From contig CAJNDS010000569.1 in assembly GCA_905221605.1 (NCBI GenBank), positions 842,514-906,513 on the forward strand: 64,000 nucleotides of DNA, in the 5' to 3' direction. The notes below the pieces were generated by a model. The model was not told the origin of the DNA. It was given only the letters and a program-made list of their open reading frames with translations, and did no database searches. This stretch comes from Symbiodinium natans. Taxonomy: Eukaryota; Sar; Dinophyceae; Suessiales; Symbiodiniaceae. Positions 9,680 to 19,423 of this stretch are shown in pieces. A program made the translations under genes and the position numbers. Numbering within the stretch: the stretch's first letter is position 1; every line of letters starts with the position of its first letter.

Positions 9680-9784
9680 AGAGGGGCCTTTACAACTAGA
9701 ATATTAGGGTTTTGGGGTTTGTTCTTGTCTACTTATATATCGACCATAAAGGAACGCCATTAGGAAGTATTCCGACCCCTATAC
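9680..9784 (+). mobile_element. RE-1 dispersed element, copy b
   Basis: Copy of the 2190-2384 element without an internal telomere array: GGGGCC, TAGAATA, GGTTTTGGGG, then CGACCATAAAGGAA and AAGTATTCCGACCCC. It lies inside the EF-hand intron. Confidence 0.6.
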
Positions 9785-9946
9785 ATGATATGAGTTTACG
9801 GCTTTGGGGTTTACAGCTGAGGTTCCACGGTTCAGTTTACAGGGTTTATTCGGGTTTAGGGTGTTCCGCGCACACTCGGGATCTAGTGTAGGGGTTTGGG
9901 GCCGCAAGCGGTTGGAGGTTTTTGCTTGGATTGCTTTCGTGCGGAA

Positions 9947-10031
<85 letters not shown>
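9947..10031. repeat. (AGT)n trinucleotide microsatellite
   Basis: About 28 uninterrupted AGT units, within the inferred EF-hand intron. All frames are open (Ser, Val or stop-free on the other strand Thr, Tyr, Leu), so the long homopolymer ORFs across it are artefacts. Confidence 0.98.
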
Positions 10032-10301
10032 CCACCCCATATGTACCGCATGTAGTCCCTATATACCTAAGTAGCCCCAAAGTAGCCCCTAAAACACCCT
10101 AAGGTCCCTTATCAGGATTCATCCTTTGATCCCTTGATTCTGTAGAAAGGGTCATTGGTGATAGGTTGAAGAGTTGTAGTGAGGGCATCGGGACATCGGG
10201 ACGTCTGGTGGGGCATGTGCTTTTCAGCAACCAAAGACAGCCCAAAATTCACCACGGCATCCCACAGCCCACATCCAGCCAGACTCTGAAGCAGAAGGGC
10301 A

Positions 10302-10447
10302 AACCCTAAACCCTAAACCCTAAACCCCTAAACCCCTAAACCCCTAAACCCCTAAACCCCTAAACCCCTAAACCCCTAAACCCCTAAACCCCTAAACCCC
10401 TAAACCCTATGCCTGAACCCCAAACCCTGAACCCTAAACCCTAAACA
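10302..10447. repeat. CCCTAAA array shifting to CCCCTAAA octamers
   Basis: Starts with three CCCTAAA heptamers, then about eleven CCCCTAAA octamers, then degenerate CCCTGAA/CCCCAAA units. In the direction of the EF-hand gene it is the 5' intron arm (TTTAGGG/TTTAGGGG). Confidence 0.95.
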
Positions 10448-10465
10448 CCGATCAGCCCGTCGCTC

Positions 10466-10535
10466 CGTGTCCAACTTCTGGAACATCGACTGAGCACCTT
10501 GCCGCGGTTGCCAGAGCACCAGACCCAAGAGCATT
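10466..10535 (-). CDS. EF-hand exon, entering helix and loop residues 1-2
   Basis: The minus strand reads GAQSMFQKLDT up to ACG|GAGCGA. Without a splice the frame runs into ERRADRC, which is not an EF-hand; a splice from a GA donor at 10465 to the acceptor at 9611 completes a perfect loop. A CCTAG|A acceptor at 10536 is possible; the exon may be shorter (CTCAG|TCG). TTTAGGG lies outside on the right (10550-10579) and the long CCCTAAA/CCCCTAAA array on the left. Confidence 0.6.
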
Positions 10536-11505
10536 CTAGGAATACCAAGAAGTTTAGGGTTTAGGGTTTAGGGTTTAGGGGTATCCTTCTTTGGGTAAGG
10601 GAACCTAAGACCGTAAAAGAAAGGGGAATGAAGGGCCCACTCTGGGTTCTAGACCTCTACCCAAACAAACCCACACAAGGGGAGTGTAGAACTGCACATT
10701 ATTTTTGCCGCCTACGAGACTGGAGGCTTCGGGTTACTTAAAAAAGAAAACGTTTAAAAACCAAAACATTTCTAAACAAATAATTATAAATATGAATATA
10801 AATATACAGATAGATAGCCAATGAAAATAGTAGTGGTAGAATAAAGTATCTGTAATCATAAAGTAAGAGTGGAAGCCTGGAACACAGCCCCAAAGAATCC
10901 CGTAGAGACCGTATGTATAGAGAGTTAGTCGAAACCCTAAGGTTTAGGGTCTAGGGTCTAGGGTTTAGGGCTAAGCTTGGGATGTTCCCCCGTATGCTCA
11001 CAGTCCTTAGTAGGGATTATCATACCCCTATTCTCATCCCTATTCAGGACTGTTCGGAAAAAGTGGAAGATCCCAACCCTAAACCCTAGTCCCACATGAT
11101 CCCAATAGTGCCCGTCAAACTGCGTAGCTGTAAGATGTGGATGTCCGAAGTCACTCATCAAGTCCTCTGGATTTACCACAGGCCTGCCGAAACCCCAAAA
11201 CCCTTCACAGAATAAACCCGAGGACCCTCAACTTCAATCTGGTTTAGGGTTTACAGTTTAGGGTTTAGGGTTTAGGGCTTAGGGTACAGGATTCTTGGGG
11301 AGCCTACCAGACAAACAAGGGCCAGGATACCTTTAATAATAGGATTCTTGATGCAAAAGGGCCACCGGCAAGAGACCCTCGTTTGGAAGGACCCCACGTG
11401 GGAATTTGGGCGCGAAAATCCAGGGATACACCCTATGGACTCTAAACCCTAACCTTTGTCCCTTTTCCCTAAATCCTATACCCTGACCCTTTCGCCCAAA
11501 AGCCA

Positions 11506-11561
11506 GGTGATGGACTTGCTGCAGCAGCTGCGGCAACAGGAGAGGCTGCACCAAGCCGCAT
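11506..11561 (+). CDS. Gln-rich coiled-coil exon fragment (plus strand)
   Basis: Plus strand: acceptor AAAGCCAG|GTG, then VMDLLQQLRQQERLHQAA, then donor CAT|GTGATC. CCCTAAA-like units precede it and TTTAGGG units follow at about 11600-11645. The antisense frame is also open but less protein-like. Confidence 0.37.
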
Positions 11562-11771
11562 GTGATCATCCTGCTTGTGGGGATTTCGGGGGTTGGGTAT
11601 TCCAGGGTTTAGGGCTTACGGTTTAGGGTTTAGGGCTTACGGTTTGTTGCCACCCGGCTAGCCACAGCACTGCGGGTAGGGCGGAAATGAGGCAAAAAAC
11701 CCTAAACCCTAAACCCTATAACCCTAAACCCTAAACCCAAAGGACCTTACGCCCCATTCATCTATCAACAG

Positions 11772-11832
11772 AAAAGGCGGGTGCTCTCAGCCGCAGCTGA
11801 TTCCACTGAGAACCAGCAAGGAGGCCTCGGAA
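11772..11832 (+). CDS. Small exon-like island, plus strand (11.8 kb)
   Basis: Plus strand: TATCAACAG|AAA, then KRRVLSAAADSTENQQGGLG, then a donor GGAA|GTTTGGGGTTTAGGG in which the telomere-like tract gives the GT. CCCTAAA (11698-11740) lies upstream. No family recognised. Confidence 0.37.
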
Positions 11833-11875
11833 GTTTGGGGTTTAGGGTTGAGGGTTTTTTTGCCACCCGCTTAGC

Positions 11876-12067
11876 TAGGGTTTAGGGTTTAGGGTTTAGG
11901 GTTTAGGGTTTAGGGTTTAGGGTTTAGGGTTTAGGGTTTAGGGTTTAGGGTTTAGGGTTTAGGGTTTAGGGTTTAAGGGTTTAGGGTTTAGGGTTTAGGG
12001 TTTAGGGTTTAGGGTTTAGGGTTTAGGGTTTAGGGTTTAGGGTTTAGGGTTTAGGGTTTAGGGTTTA
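11876..12067. repeat. Long interstitial TTTAGGG array
   Basis: About 27 near-perfect TTTAGGG units with a single TTTAAGGG slip near 11975. Internal to the sequence and flanked by unique DNA. Confidence 0.97.
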
Positions 12068-12703
12068 GGGGTGTTGAAAGGGTGTGATGATGATTACCCT
12101 GAATTGCTTTGGCATGTCCGGCAGCGATCTCTGGCATGCTTGGTCCTCATCATCATCCGACGGCATGGGGAAGGCCTGTGGCAGGAGCATTCTTCCAACA
12201 TCGACAACCCCCCCGCCCCCTCCCCCTCTTTCCCGTCACTTGGAACCATAGCGATTTCTTAAAGCTGTTTCTTAGGAGTTATAGTGCCCCAACATGAAAA
12301 AAGCATTCGGAAGCAACCCTAAGTTCACAGCGGGCATGAGAAACCCAGAGCCAACCGCAGCGTTCTTTTGCCACCCGCATAGGCAATGCCGAGGGCCCAC
12401 TCCGCAGGGTGTAGGGTTTAGGGTTTGACCAACACTCATATCCACAAACCCCAAGCACACGTCACAGTGAGCTGCATATCGTGGGAATAGTCCAAGATGG
12501 TGCCAAGGGCCAAGGTGTGTAGACACTCTTAGAGTAGCTACATGGTCCCTTAGCATGGGCCCTTCAACGGGAACCCCTTATATACCCTCTAACACCAAAG
12601 GGCCCATACTTCAGAACCCTTTAATGTAGGTAAGGGACCAGATCAAGGGACCATCAGAGGGACACAGTGCTGTTTATGTATCATCCCAGGGCCCTCTTTC
12701 TTA

Positions 12704-12830
12704 GGGGCCTGAAATAATTAGAACAGTTTTTTTCTGTTTTTTTTTTTTTTTTTTTTTTGGGGGGGGGGGGGGTTATAGTATCATTTATATTAAAATACCA
12801 TTTATGTAATTCCTCCAACCCCTTTTTGTA
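12704..12830 (+). mobile_element. RE-1 dispersed element, copy e, with T and G homopolymers
   Basis: GGGGCCTGAAATAATTAGAACA, a long T-run, a long G-run, TTATAGTATCA and TAATTCCTCCAACCCC align with the RE-1 family. The right end abuts the donor side of the exon at 12833-12934 (minus), so in sense this intron starts GTTACAAAAAGGGG within RE-1. Confidence 0.55.
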
Positions 12831-12832
12831 AC

Positions 12833-12934
12833 CTGCCCCCGGTCCTTCTCGACTTTCTTCATGCGCGTCGACTTGATACTGAACCAGCCGCCGATCATGC
12901 AGATGACGCCGAGGATGCAGGACACGTAGCCGAC
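12833..12934 (-). CDS. Exon with a transmembrane helix (12.9 kb)
   Basis: The 102-nt minus-strand island is exactly 34 codons in phase 0: VGYVSCILGVICMIGGWFSI is a hydrophobic span, followed by KSTRMKKVEKDRGQ, a basic cytosolic-type flank. Acceptor CCTCTGAG|GTC; donor GGGCAG|GTTACA. With the exons at 14291-14415 and 15511-15593 it suggests a multi-pass membrane protein on the minus strand. Family and substrate not recognised. Confidence 0.58.
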
Positions 12935-13883
12935 CTCAGAGGTTCATGGTACTTATGAACCAGCTGTAGCTGTACTTCTAACTGTACTTGCAAAAATATT
13001 TTGGGCAGTTATGGCTGTGCTTATGTTAGGGCACTTAGGGGTTTTAACTTGCAACCATGTTAGGGCACTTAGGGGGCTTATGAGTGGGTTCTAAGTACAG
13101 ATATAATTGGTTAATAAGTACCATGAACCTCCAAGCAGTGGAAGAGCTCGGGGGGGGGGTCATGATGGGGTTCAGACTCCTACTCAGATAGGTGTCATGG
13201 AGATACGGGCAAAACGCAAGACATGCACATGCAGAGCCATCAAGAGGTTTGCAAACTATCTTGCACTCCAGCATCCGTAATGAACTGTCATGACCAGTCC
13301 AGTCAATTCACCTCATGCGAGGGTTTAGGAAAAACCATGCAGCATGTAGGGCCCTTATAGCTCTACTTATAACTCCCCCCTTCCATGTCAGCAAGACAAA
13401 ACGGCTAACAGAGCGGCGGGCCAGGGATCAAAACAATGGGTTCGTGGCAGGGTTTCGACGCTCACACTCCCACACGGCAGGCAAGGCTTCAATGTCCACT
13501 AGAGGAACACCCCTTTGCGCCCAGGTGAGATCTCCCCCTGCAATCCCCGTTCAAGAGGACCCAGAGTATACAGCCAAAGCCCGGTACTAGGAGCCCGCAG
13601 GAGTGTTTAGGGTTTATAGGGCCCTAGACTATTCAACAATGGAGACCCAAAGAAGCAAAGAGGGCCCCGGAACCTTCCAACGTAGCCTCTCGAGACTCGG
13701 TGCAAACAGAATGGACCCCCAAAGTCTGCTAGGGCACTGTGACGCCCAGCTTGCCGCAGTAACCGAAGTCCCCTACGAAGGCCTGGAGAAACAGCCAAAG
13801 GCCGTACTGCCTCAGGAGGCAAGTTTGGTCGAAACATGAAACTGCGGGCGACCTTTGTGGGTCTGCAATGCCAGTGGGACGAA

Positions 13884-14250
13884 TCAGATGCTCTGCTTGA
13901 GTGCGCTCTCTCTTAGTGCGCGTGATGTTGGTTGCTGGATCTGATTTGCTCGTCGGGCTAGGAAAAGGCGGGAGTTGAGGTCAACAGCTCGCTGAGACCT
14001 GGCAGAAGGCCACACCAAGTACATTTCTTGGACCGGAATACTGCTACAAGAGTCTTTGCCGCAGCTCTCAAGGAGAGACAGGACCCTGCTCCTGCCAGGC
14101 GGCACGAAGTTGCGTGGGAATCCGCAGACCTGTCGTGAATGGGGCTTCGGGGTTGAGGAACTCTTCGTCTCTCGATGTGCATACTGACTGCACGTGCTGC
14201 CGAGAGAGCCTTCCTTGCAAATCCTAGCTACTCTACAAAGCTGCAGGGAG
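13884..14250. other. Open but unassigned stretch
   Basis: The minus strand stays open downstream of the 14.35-kb transmembrane exon and contains protein-like pieces (for example SIPVQEMYLVWPSA), but exon borders are not visible and the sequence is not recognised. Confidence 0.3.
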
Positions 14251-14290
14251 GTGGGGGACGGGTCAAGCCCTAAAACCCTAAACCCAAAAC

Positions 14291-14415
14291 CCTCCGGGAC
14301 CAAAACCCGAATGTCGACCTCGAGGGTCATCGGCTGAAACATGGCGACGCCAATGATTCCGATGATGAGGGCGGTGTAGTTGGGCAAAGCCGTCATCCCC
14401 CAGCTGGTTTGCCAC
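14291..14415 (-). CDS. Exon with a transmembrane helix (14.35 kb)
   Basis: Minus strand: WQTSWGMTALPNYTA, then LIIGIIGVAMFQPM (hydrophobic span), then TLEVDIRVLVPE. Acceptor CTGCTGCCCTCAG|G with CCCTAAA units just upstream in sense. Donor GAGG|GTTTTGGGTTTAGGG: the GT lies at the head of the telomere-like tract. The right flank on the plus strand is TTTAGGG and the left CCCTAAA. Confidence 0.6.
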
Positions 14416-14504
14416 CTGAGGGCAGCAGGATTTAGGGTTTAGGGTTTAAGGTTTAGGCGTACCTTTTTGGGGATCTTAATGGAAGGGAATCCTACTATTT
14501 CTTG

Positions 14505-14612
14505 GCTGCACTTAGGAGGGTAGCAAAAAATTAAGCTTCTTGCTGCCTTATTAAGAAACCCAATAAACCCAAAAAGGCTAAAGATGTAAAGTTACAGTAA
14601 AGCACCACAAAG
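14505..14612 (+). repeat. RE-3 dispersed element with hairpin, copy 1
   Basis: About 108 bp shared with 30838-30947: CACTTAGGAGGGTAGC, an A/T-rich hairpin, CTGCCTTATTAAGAAACCCA, TAAAG...ACAGTAAAG...ACCACAAAG. The hairpin arms are AGCAA/TTGCT here and AGCTA/TAGCT in the other copy. Confidence 0.7.
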
Positions 14613-15309
14613 ATTTGGGGGTCCACTTTAGCATTCCTTCTGTGAACCTGGAAGTTAGGACTGTGGCCCGCGCTTTGTCACCAGAGACCGGCAGACCGGA
14701 TTTCCTAAACCCAAACTTCCTAACCCAGACCCAAAAAATGCTACTGTACTTGAGACCCCAAGAATTGATACCTTGCACAGGTACTTGGAATCTTAGCCAG
14801 ACTCATGAGACTCGGGCTCTCAGGAAGACCACTACTTACCACCTACCCTGCGCGACTTGAAAGCTGTCGCCTTCGATCCTTTCCGCCGAACCCAGAGTCC
14901 GAATCCCTCCATCCCTTGTGACGAGGCGCTTCTGGTTGCAATCAACCCACAGCGTGTACTCATCTGGGTTCGTCCATCCGCACTCACTCCACCTGTCAAT
15001 GACACTGGAGTCCAAAGCGAAATAAGAAAACCCAAACTTCAGACCTGTACCTCACCTCCGATGACACAAGGTGGTTTCCGAAAGTAGGGGTACCCCCTAT
15101 TTTGGGAAATAACCCACATGCTGAAACTCATGCGACTGTAGGCCCAACATCTCGAACTGCAGGATGGAGCATACATGCGGTGCTCTTAGGAAGCCATAAT
15201 TCCCTGACCTCACTTCGCTACAAAACAGCCGTATCTCCGAAAGCTGGTTCCCCAAACCCTGTAAGCCCTAAACCCTAAACCCTATAAGCCCCCGAACCCC
15301 AAAACCCTA

Positions 15310-15508
15310 TAGAGCCTAGAGCCTAGAGCCTAGAGCCTAGAGCCTAGAGCCTAAAGCCTAAAGCCTAAAGCCTAGAGCCTAGAGCCTAGAGCCTAGAGCC
15401 TAGAGCCTAGAGCCTAAAGCCTAAAGCCTAAAGCCTAAAGCCTAAAGCCTAAAGCCTAAAGCCTAAAGCCTAAAGCCTAAAGCCTAAAGCCTAAAGCCTA
15501 AAGCCTAG
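15310..15508. repeat. GCCTAAA/GCCTAGA variant heptamer array
   Basis: About 28 heptamers related to CCCTAAA. Units change in blocks: six GCCTAGA, three GCCTAAA, six GCCTAGA, then about fourteen GCCTAAA. The block pattern shows segmental duplication within the array. In the minus sense it forms the 5' arm of the intron after exon 15511-15593. Confidence 0.97.
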
Positions 15509-15510
15509 AC

Positions 15511-15593
15511 CCCAAAAGCCAGGCGGGCTGCTTCCACTCCATAGATGGCGGCTTCGCCGAGATGTAGATGAGGCCAATGATAACGGTCATGAC
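15511..15593 (-). CDS. Exon with a transmembrane helix (15.5 kb)
   Basis: Minus strand: VMTVIIGLIYISA (hydrophobic) then KPPSMEWKQPAWL. Acceptor CGACCCACCAG|GTC; donor TTTTGGG|GTCTAGGC, directly entering the TTTAGGC/TCTAGGC array at 15310-15508 in the sense direction. Probably the same membrane-protein gene as the exons at 14.35 and 12.9 kb, but intermediate exons may be missing. Confidence 0.52.
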
Positions 15594-15734
15594 CTGGTGG
15601 GTCGGTTGATTATGTAGAAGGGACCCTTCATCTTATTCCCCTAGAGAACCCTGATATGGACCTCTTCTGTCCCCAAATATGCCCAAGTAGCCCTTACAGA
15701 AGCCCCAAAGAACCCGTAAGGTCCCTTATAAGGG

Positions 15735-15790
15735 TCCGGGGGTATAATGATACAGGGACCATGAGAGAGTACTAGCAGTATTACTCTGAA
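15735..15790 (+). mobile_element. RE-1 dispersed element, partial copy c
   Basis: GGGGGTATAATGATACAGGGACCATGAGAG-like start and GTACTAGCAGTATTACTC match the right part of RE-1 with several substitutions. Confidence 0.45.
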
Positions 15791-15857
15791 CCCTAAACCC
15801 TCAAACCCTAAACCCTGAACCCTAAACGCCACCCTCAACCCAAACAAAAGGCGCAAA

Positions 15858-15930
15858 CTCCCGCAGCTGAGGTGCGGAGGTCAACGTGCCAGCAATGGCC
15901 AAGAGGTCTCCCGTTGCGCACCTTCCAAGC
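15858..15930 (-). CDS. Exon-like island at 15.9 kb
   Basis: The minus strand reads GRCATGDLLAIAGTLTSAP then QLREFAPF in an open frame after CTTGGAAG. Composition is protein-like; borders and family are unknown. Confidence 0.4.
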
Positions 15931-16669
15931 TCTTAGGGGTTTGCCCGGAGGTTGAAGGGTACTTATATCTACTGTTTGCTTAAAAACACACAAGACAACA
16001 AAAGATAATAATCACCATAGTATACCCTTAAAAGGAAGACTTATATATATATATATATAAAAGATATGTGTATATATATATACAGAATTTTTTTGGGGGG
16101 GTTCTGAAGCAATTAATAGATTGTGGGACAGCCCTTTTCATTTTTTTTTTTTTTTGCCGGGGGGGGGGGGGGGGGGCTCTTTGTGGTTGTATTCCTGGTA
16201 TACCTCGACAAAGAGCCCAAGACCTACTTTTTTTGTAGGTTCTGATTCGAACACTTGGACGCGACAACGTCTCGATTATGAGAACCTCGCTGAAGCAACA
16301 TGTTGGTTGATCTATCCAAACTAAGGGGTGTTTTGGGATCCCTAGACCCTAAACCCTACTAGCAAAGGTACCACATGCGCCTACATGTAGTTTAGGGTTT
16401 AGGGTTTGGGGTTTAGGATTTCGGGTCAGGGTTCAGGGTGTAGGAACAAACCCCAACAAAAACCCAAAGCCCTTCCGGTCAATCCAGCATCCCCTCTTGC
16501 TACACTCTACATGAGTCATTTCCCTACATCCAGGCCTCTGATCCAACGCCCCAAACCCTAAACCCTGAAACGAAAGCCCTTTTAAAGCCCCCAAACCCTG
16601 CAAACCCTACAGCCGCCCTAAAGCTTCTGTGTAGAGAACAAGACTCGAACCCTCTACTTCACTTCACAG

Positions 16670-16850
16670 ACGCCCCCCAAGCGCCTGTCGCGGGCCATGG
16701 CTTCCAGTCTACAGCACAGGCCAAGAAAATCGCGGGGAGCGCTTGGCGCCGGGGGCCACGAAGGCTCGAGGTCAAAAGGGCCGCGCGGGCCGTGGAGGGC
16801 GTAATATCGAGGTTTCTATTGAATTCGAAGGGGCATCTCTTTGGGCAGTT
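16670..16850 (+). CDS. Possible basic exon (16.7 kb)
   Basis: After a pyrimidine-rich acceptor (CTTCACTTCACAG) a plus frame reads APVAGHGFQSTAQAKKIAGS then a basic stretch RLEVKRAARAVEGVISRF. Two frames are open, so confidence is low. Confidence 0.33.
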
Positions 16851-16981
16851 GACCCTAAACCCTACAGTGTAACTATCAAAAAAAGGGCAGTTCACGCTCA
16901 ACCCTAAAACCTAAACCTAGTGGCGAAGGGTACTGCGCAAACGGGAGCTCCCGACGGTTGCAATTCGCCTAGCAGGAATCC

Positions 16982-17034
16982 GAATATAGCACCCGTAAGG
17001 AAAACCTTTATATAGCACCCGTAAGGAAAACCTA
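16982..17034 (+). repeat. Tandem duplication of 27 bp
   Basis: ATATAGCACCCGTAAGGAAAACCT occurs twice back to back with only edge differences. Confidence 0.85.
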
Positions 17035-17732
17035 AAACCCCCTCAAGTTGCTTTTCTCGTTTACCCTGAGCAGGGAGTCTGGCAAAGACACCTAAACAAT
17101 ATCGAACACCCCCAAGGTCGCAGGCCAGACTTGGATGCGTAAATCTCGAAATCTGGGGGGTGTACCCCTTTTGGGGTGCTGTGTCTAGTACAAGGATTTG
17201 AAGTATTTTCGGGCATATTAGGGGGCTACCCCTGTTTGAAATGCCACAGCTTGCATACATTGAGATCCGGGCTTGTCTGGCTGCGGCGTGTCACCCTGTG
17301 CAGGAGTGGCGCATGAGGGCCCAGCATTTAGGGGCAATGTTTGGGGTCCAGAATCATACTTAAACCCTAGATGATATCACACTTCCTTAACATGTCCTAG
17401 CTGCAATCCTGTTTCGTACCATGTACCCTGAAATTACACGATGAAAATACATATGAAGGATTACAACACATGACTTGTTTAGCTTGTAATACCAAGGCAA
17501 AGGGACGCTTCGAACGCCAAATTGGACGGTCGGAAGTTTTGCCCCCACTATAGAAAACTAGTAGCCACAAGTCACTATAGCAGTGATCTAGAAACCTATA
17601 GGGTTTAGGGTTTAGGGTAACAACTAGAAGTGATCTGGTCACACAGTTTTGCCAGGGACTCGCCCCAAACCCACGTCTGGCGGTCTGGCAGTCTCTGACC
17701 AGTGGCTATACTCTCCTTAGAACCTCAATAAC

Positions 17733-17808
17733 AATAATAGTATTAACATCCTCTTGGGTTTTATATATAAGCAAAAAATGAAAATAATCTCCAAGGGGGA
17801 TACAGGTG
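17733..17808 (-). mobile_element. RE-2 dispersed element, copy 2
   Basis: In the minus sense TATCCCCCTTGGAG, an AT-rich middle, CCCAAGAGGATGTTAA and the end AGGTTCTAAGGAGAG match RE-2 copy 1 at 4228-4318. It lies just downstream in sense of the zinc-ribbon exon at 17827-17896, inside the next intron. Confidence 0.6.
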
Positions 17809-17826
17809 GACGTTGAAGCGCCTCAC

Positions 17827-17896
17827 CACGTTTGTGGCCGCACTTCCGGCAGAACCGGGAGTCGTCCATGTAAACGTTGCCGCAAGCTGGGCAATC
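17827..17896 (-). CDS. Zinc-ribbon exon, copy 1
   Basis: The minus strand codes for CPACGNVYMDDSRFCRKCG then HKR, with two CxxC knuckles (CPAC and CRKC) 14 residues apart. Acceptor CCGGCAG|GAT follows CCCTAAA units in sense; donor CGTG|GTGAGG is a strong GT site. A near-identical cassette occurs at 18218-18289 and 50076-50177. I know this motif as a recurrent short zinc ribbon in dinoflagellate predicted proteins (memory, unchecked). Metal binding is inferred from the cysteines. Confidence 0.65.
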
Positions 17897-18217
17897 CTGC
17901 CGGTTTAGGGTTTGGGGTTTGGGGTTTAGGGTTTAGGGTACCCTGAACCCTAAGCCCTAAACCGAATTCTGGGGTTCACAGGGGCCGTCGGGCGCTGCGA
18001 GGCTTCCGTATTCAGGAGTTCGATCCCCGGCGCTGGCATGTTTAAGGTGTATCTTACGATGTCTCTCCATCAAGACCAGCACCACCACACCAGGTCACCA
18101 CAACCACCACCACCACCATGCACCACTCACCATTCCCTTATTGCCTAAACCCTAAACTCCATTCATCACCACAAGCAAGCACTCTAGTTCCTGCACTTCC
18201 ACCACAGAAGTCCGCAC

Positions 18218-18289
18218 CTCATTGCGCTTGCGGCCGCATTTCCGGCAGAACACCGCGTCGTCCGCGTAGATGTTGCCACAAGGGCAGGT
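18218..18289 (-). CDS. Zinc-ribbon exon, copy 2 (one residue shorter first knuckle)
   Basis: Exactly 24 codons in phase 0 on the minus strand: TCPCGNIYADDAVFCRKCG then RKRNE. The first knuckle is CPCG rather than CPxCG, one residue lost, so metal binding may be altered. Acceptor CCTGGCAG|ACC, donor AATGAG|GTGCGG. CCCTAAA (left) and TTTAGGG (right) units flank it. Confidence 0.62.
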
Positions 18290-18643
18290 CTGCCAGGGTT
18301 CGTAGGGTTTAGAGTTTACCTGAGGCTCTTGCCTACAGTTTCGCAGTAACTACCCCTTAGTGAATTCGTATAGGCCATGACACTGTCCCTAAACCCTAAA
18401 CCCTAAACCCTAAACCCTGTAGGTAAAGAGTCCCAGGTCTTGTCTGGGAGTTTTTGGGCTTACAGGGCGCATGCATCGGAGACTGAAAGGTCTTGGGCGA
18501 CTCGTGGCTTTCGGCTGTGAAGATCTCACAGCACCCCATCCTCGAAGACTCCCTCAACTCAGCCCTACAGCCTAAACCTTATAAGCCGTAAACCCTAAAC
18601 CCCATAGGCCCTGTAAGCCCTACATAAGCCCTAAACCCTAAAC

Positions 18644-18693
18644 CTGAGCTGCGCCTGTTTCGACTGGCTCTCGGCAGAAGCCGCAGAGGGTGT
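18644..18693 (-). CDS. Small exon with CxxC knuckle, telomere-repeat donor
   Basis: Minus strand: TGCTTCAG|AC, then TLCGFCREPVETGAAQ, then CAG|GTTTAGGG. The donor GT is the first dinucleotide of the (GTTTAGG)n tract. The CGFC knuckle could pair with the zinc-ribbon exons downstream. Only 50 nt long. Confidence 0.42.
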
Positions 18694-19355
18694 CTGAAGC
18701 AGGGGTCGTGTTGAAGGCTTGGGGATTTGGCGCTCTCTTTTTTAGGGAGTGCGGAGACCCAGAGGGCTACTGTTTACCTTTTCCCTCAAAGCCCCAACGC
18801 CGAAAGCTTTAAGCCCAAAAACCTAAACCTGAAGAGCGTACGAGCAGTAGTTCACGATTTGCCTCCTCAACCCTGGATTCATGTAGATCAAGCAGATGTG
18901 TTTGGGCTTTGACGCGCACACTGGCACAAGCCAGTGAAGATATGGTTCGAGGGTCCAGAGGATTCGAGGGTTTAGGGCAGCAGCACACACCTGTATCTTG
19001 CATGTGATGCTCCAGGGAAGCCTTGTATGGGGCCCACTGCAGGCTCTTGCACAGCTTGCTTTTGAAACCCATGGCCCCAACAGGCGAGGCATCTGAGCTC
19101 AACCAGTCCATAGACAAAGGCGCCAGCCGCACATTCTATGCTTCCACGAAGATCTGTCCTAAACCCAAAACACCCTTGGTTTTTCTAACCGGCATCTCCG
19201 ACGTGCCAGCACCACTAGACAGACGGGAAACGTTAAACAACAAGAAAGCGAACAATGGCCTACTCTGGGTTCTAGCCCTAAACCCTAAACCCTAAACCCC
19301 CAAAAAGGGCAATGAGCGCCTACTTTAGGCCCTAAAGGGCAAATTCTGGAGCCAC

Positions 19356-19410
19356 CTCGCCCTTCTCGTTCAGCTGCGCTGCTGCCTGCAGCTCTGCGAC
19401 TTTTGAGTTG
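19356..19410 (-). CDS. Coiled-coil exon fragment (19.4 kb)
   Basis: Minus strand: acceptor CCTAAACAG|C at the edge of the telomere-like tract 19424-19510, then NSKVAELQAAAQLNEKGE, then donor GGCGAG|GTGGCT. Heptad-like. It is upstream in sense of the CxxC and zinc-ribbon exons. Confidence 0.45.
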
Positions 19411-19423
19411 CTGTTTAGGGTTT

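Larger units (their letters stand above)
9611..10465 (-). other. 855-nt intron with inverted telomere-repeat arms and GA donor
   Basis: Inferred intron joining the two EF-hand halves. In the sense direction it starts GAGCGACGG, enters a (TTTAGGG/TTTAGGGG)n array after about 19 nt (10302-10447), contains RE-1 copy b and an 85-nt trinucleotide repeat, and ends with (CCCTAAA)n (9618-9676) five nucleotides before the CACAG acceptor. The two arrays are complementary and could pair in the pre-mRNA. Confidence 0.6.

Noticed and set aside
9779-10080. Poly-Leu, poly-Ser, poly-Thr and poly-Tyr proteins
   Set aside because: Translation of the (AGT)n microsatellite inside the inferred EF-hand intron.
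16630-16655. tRNA T-arm on the minus strand (GGGTTCGAGTC)
   Set aside because: The flanking bases do not pair into a T-stem.
18005-18040. tRNA gene
   Set aside because: GAGTTCGATCCCCGG resembles a T-arm/B-box, but no matching acceptor stem, D-arm or anticodon arm could be folded. At most a tRNA-derived SINE remnant.
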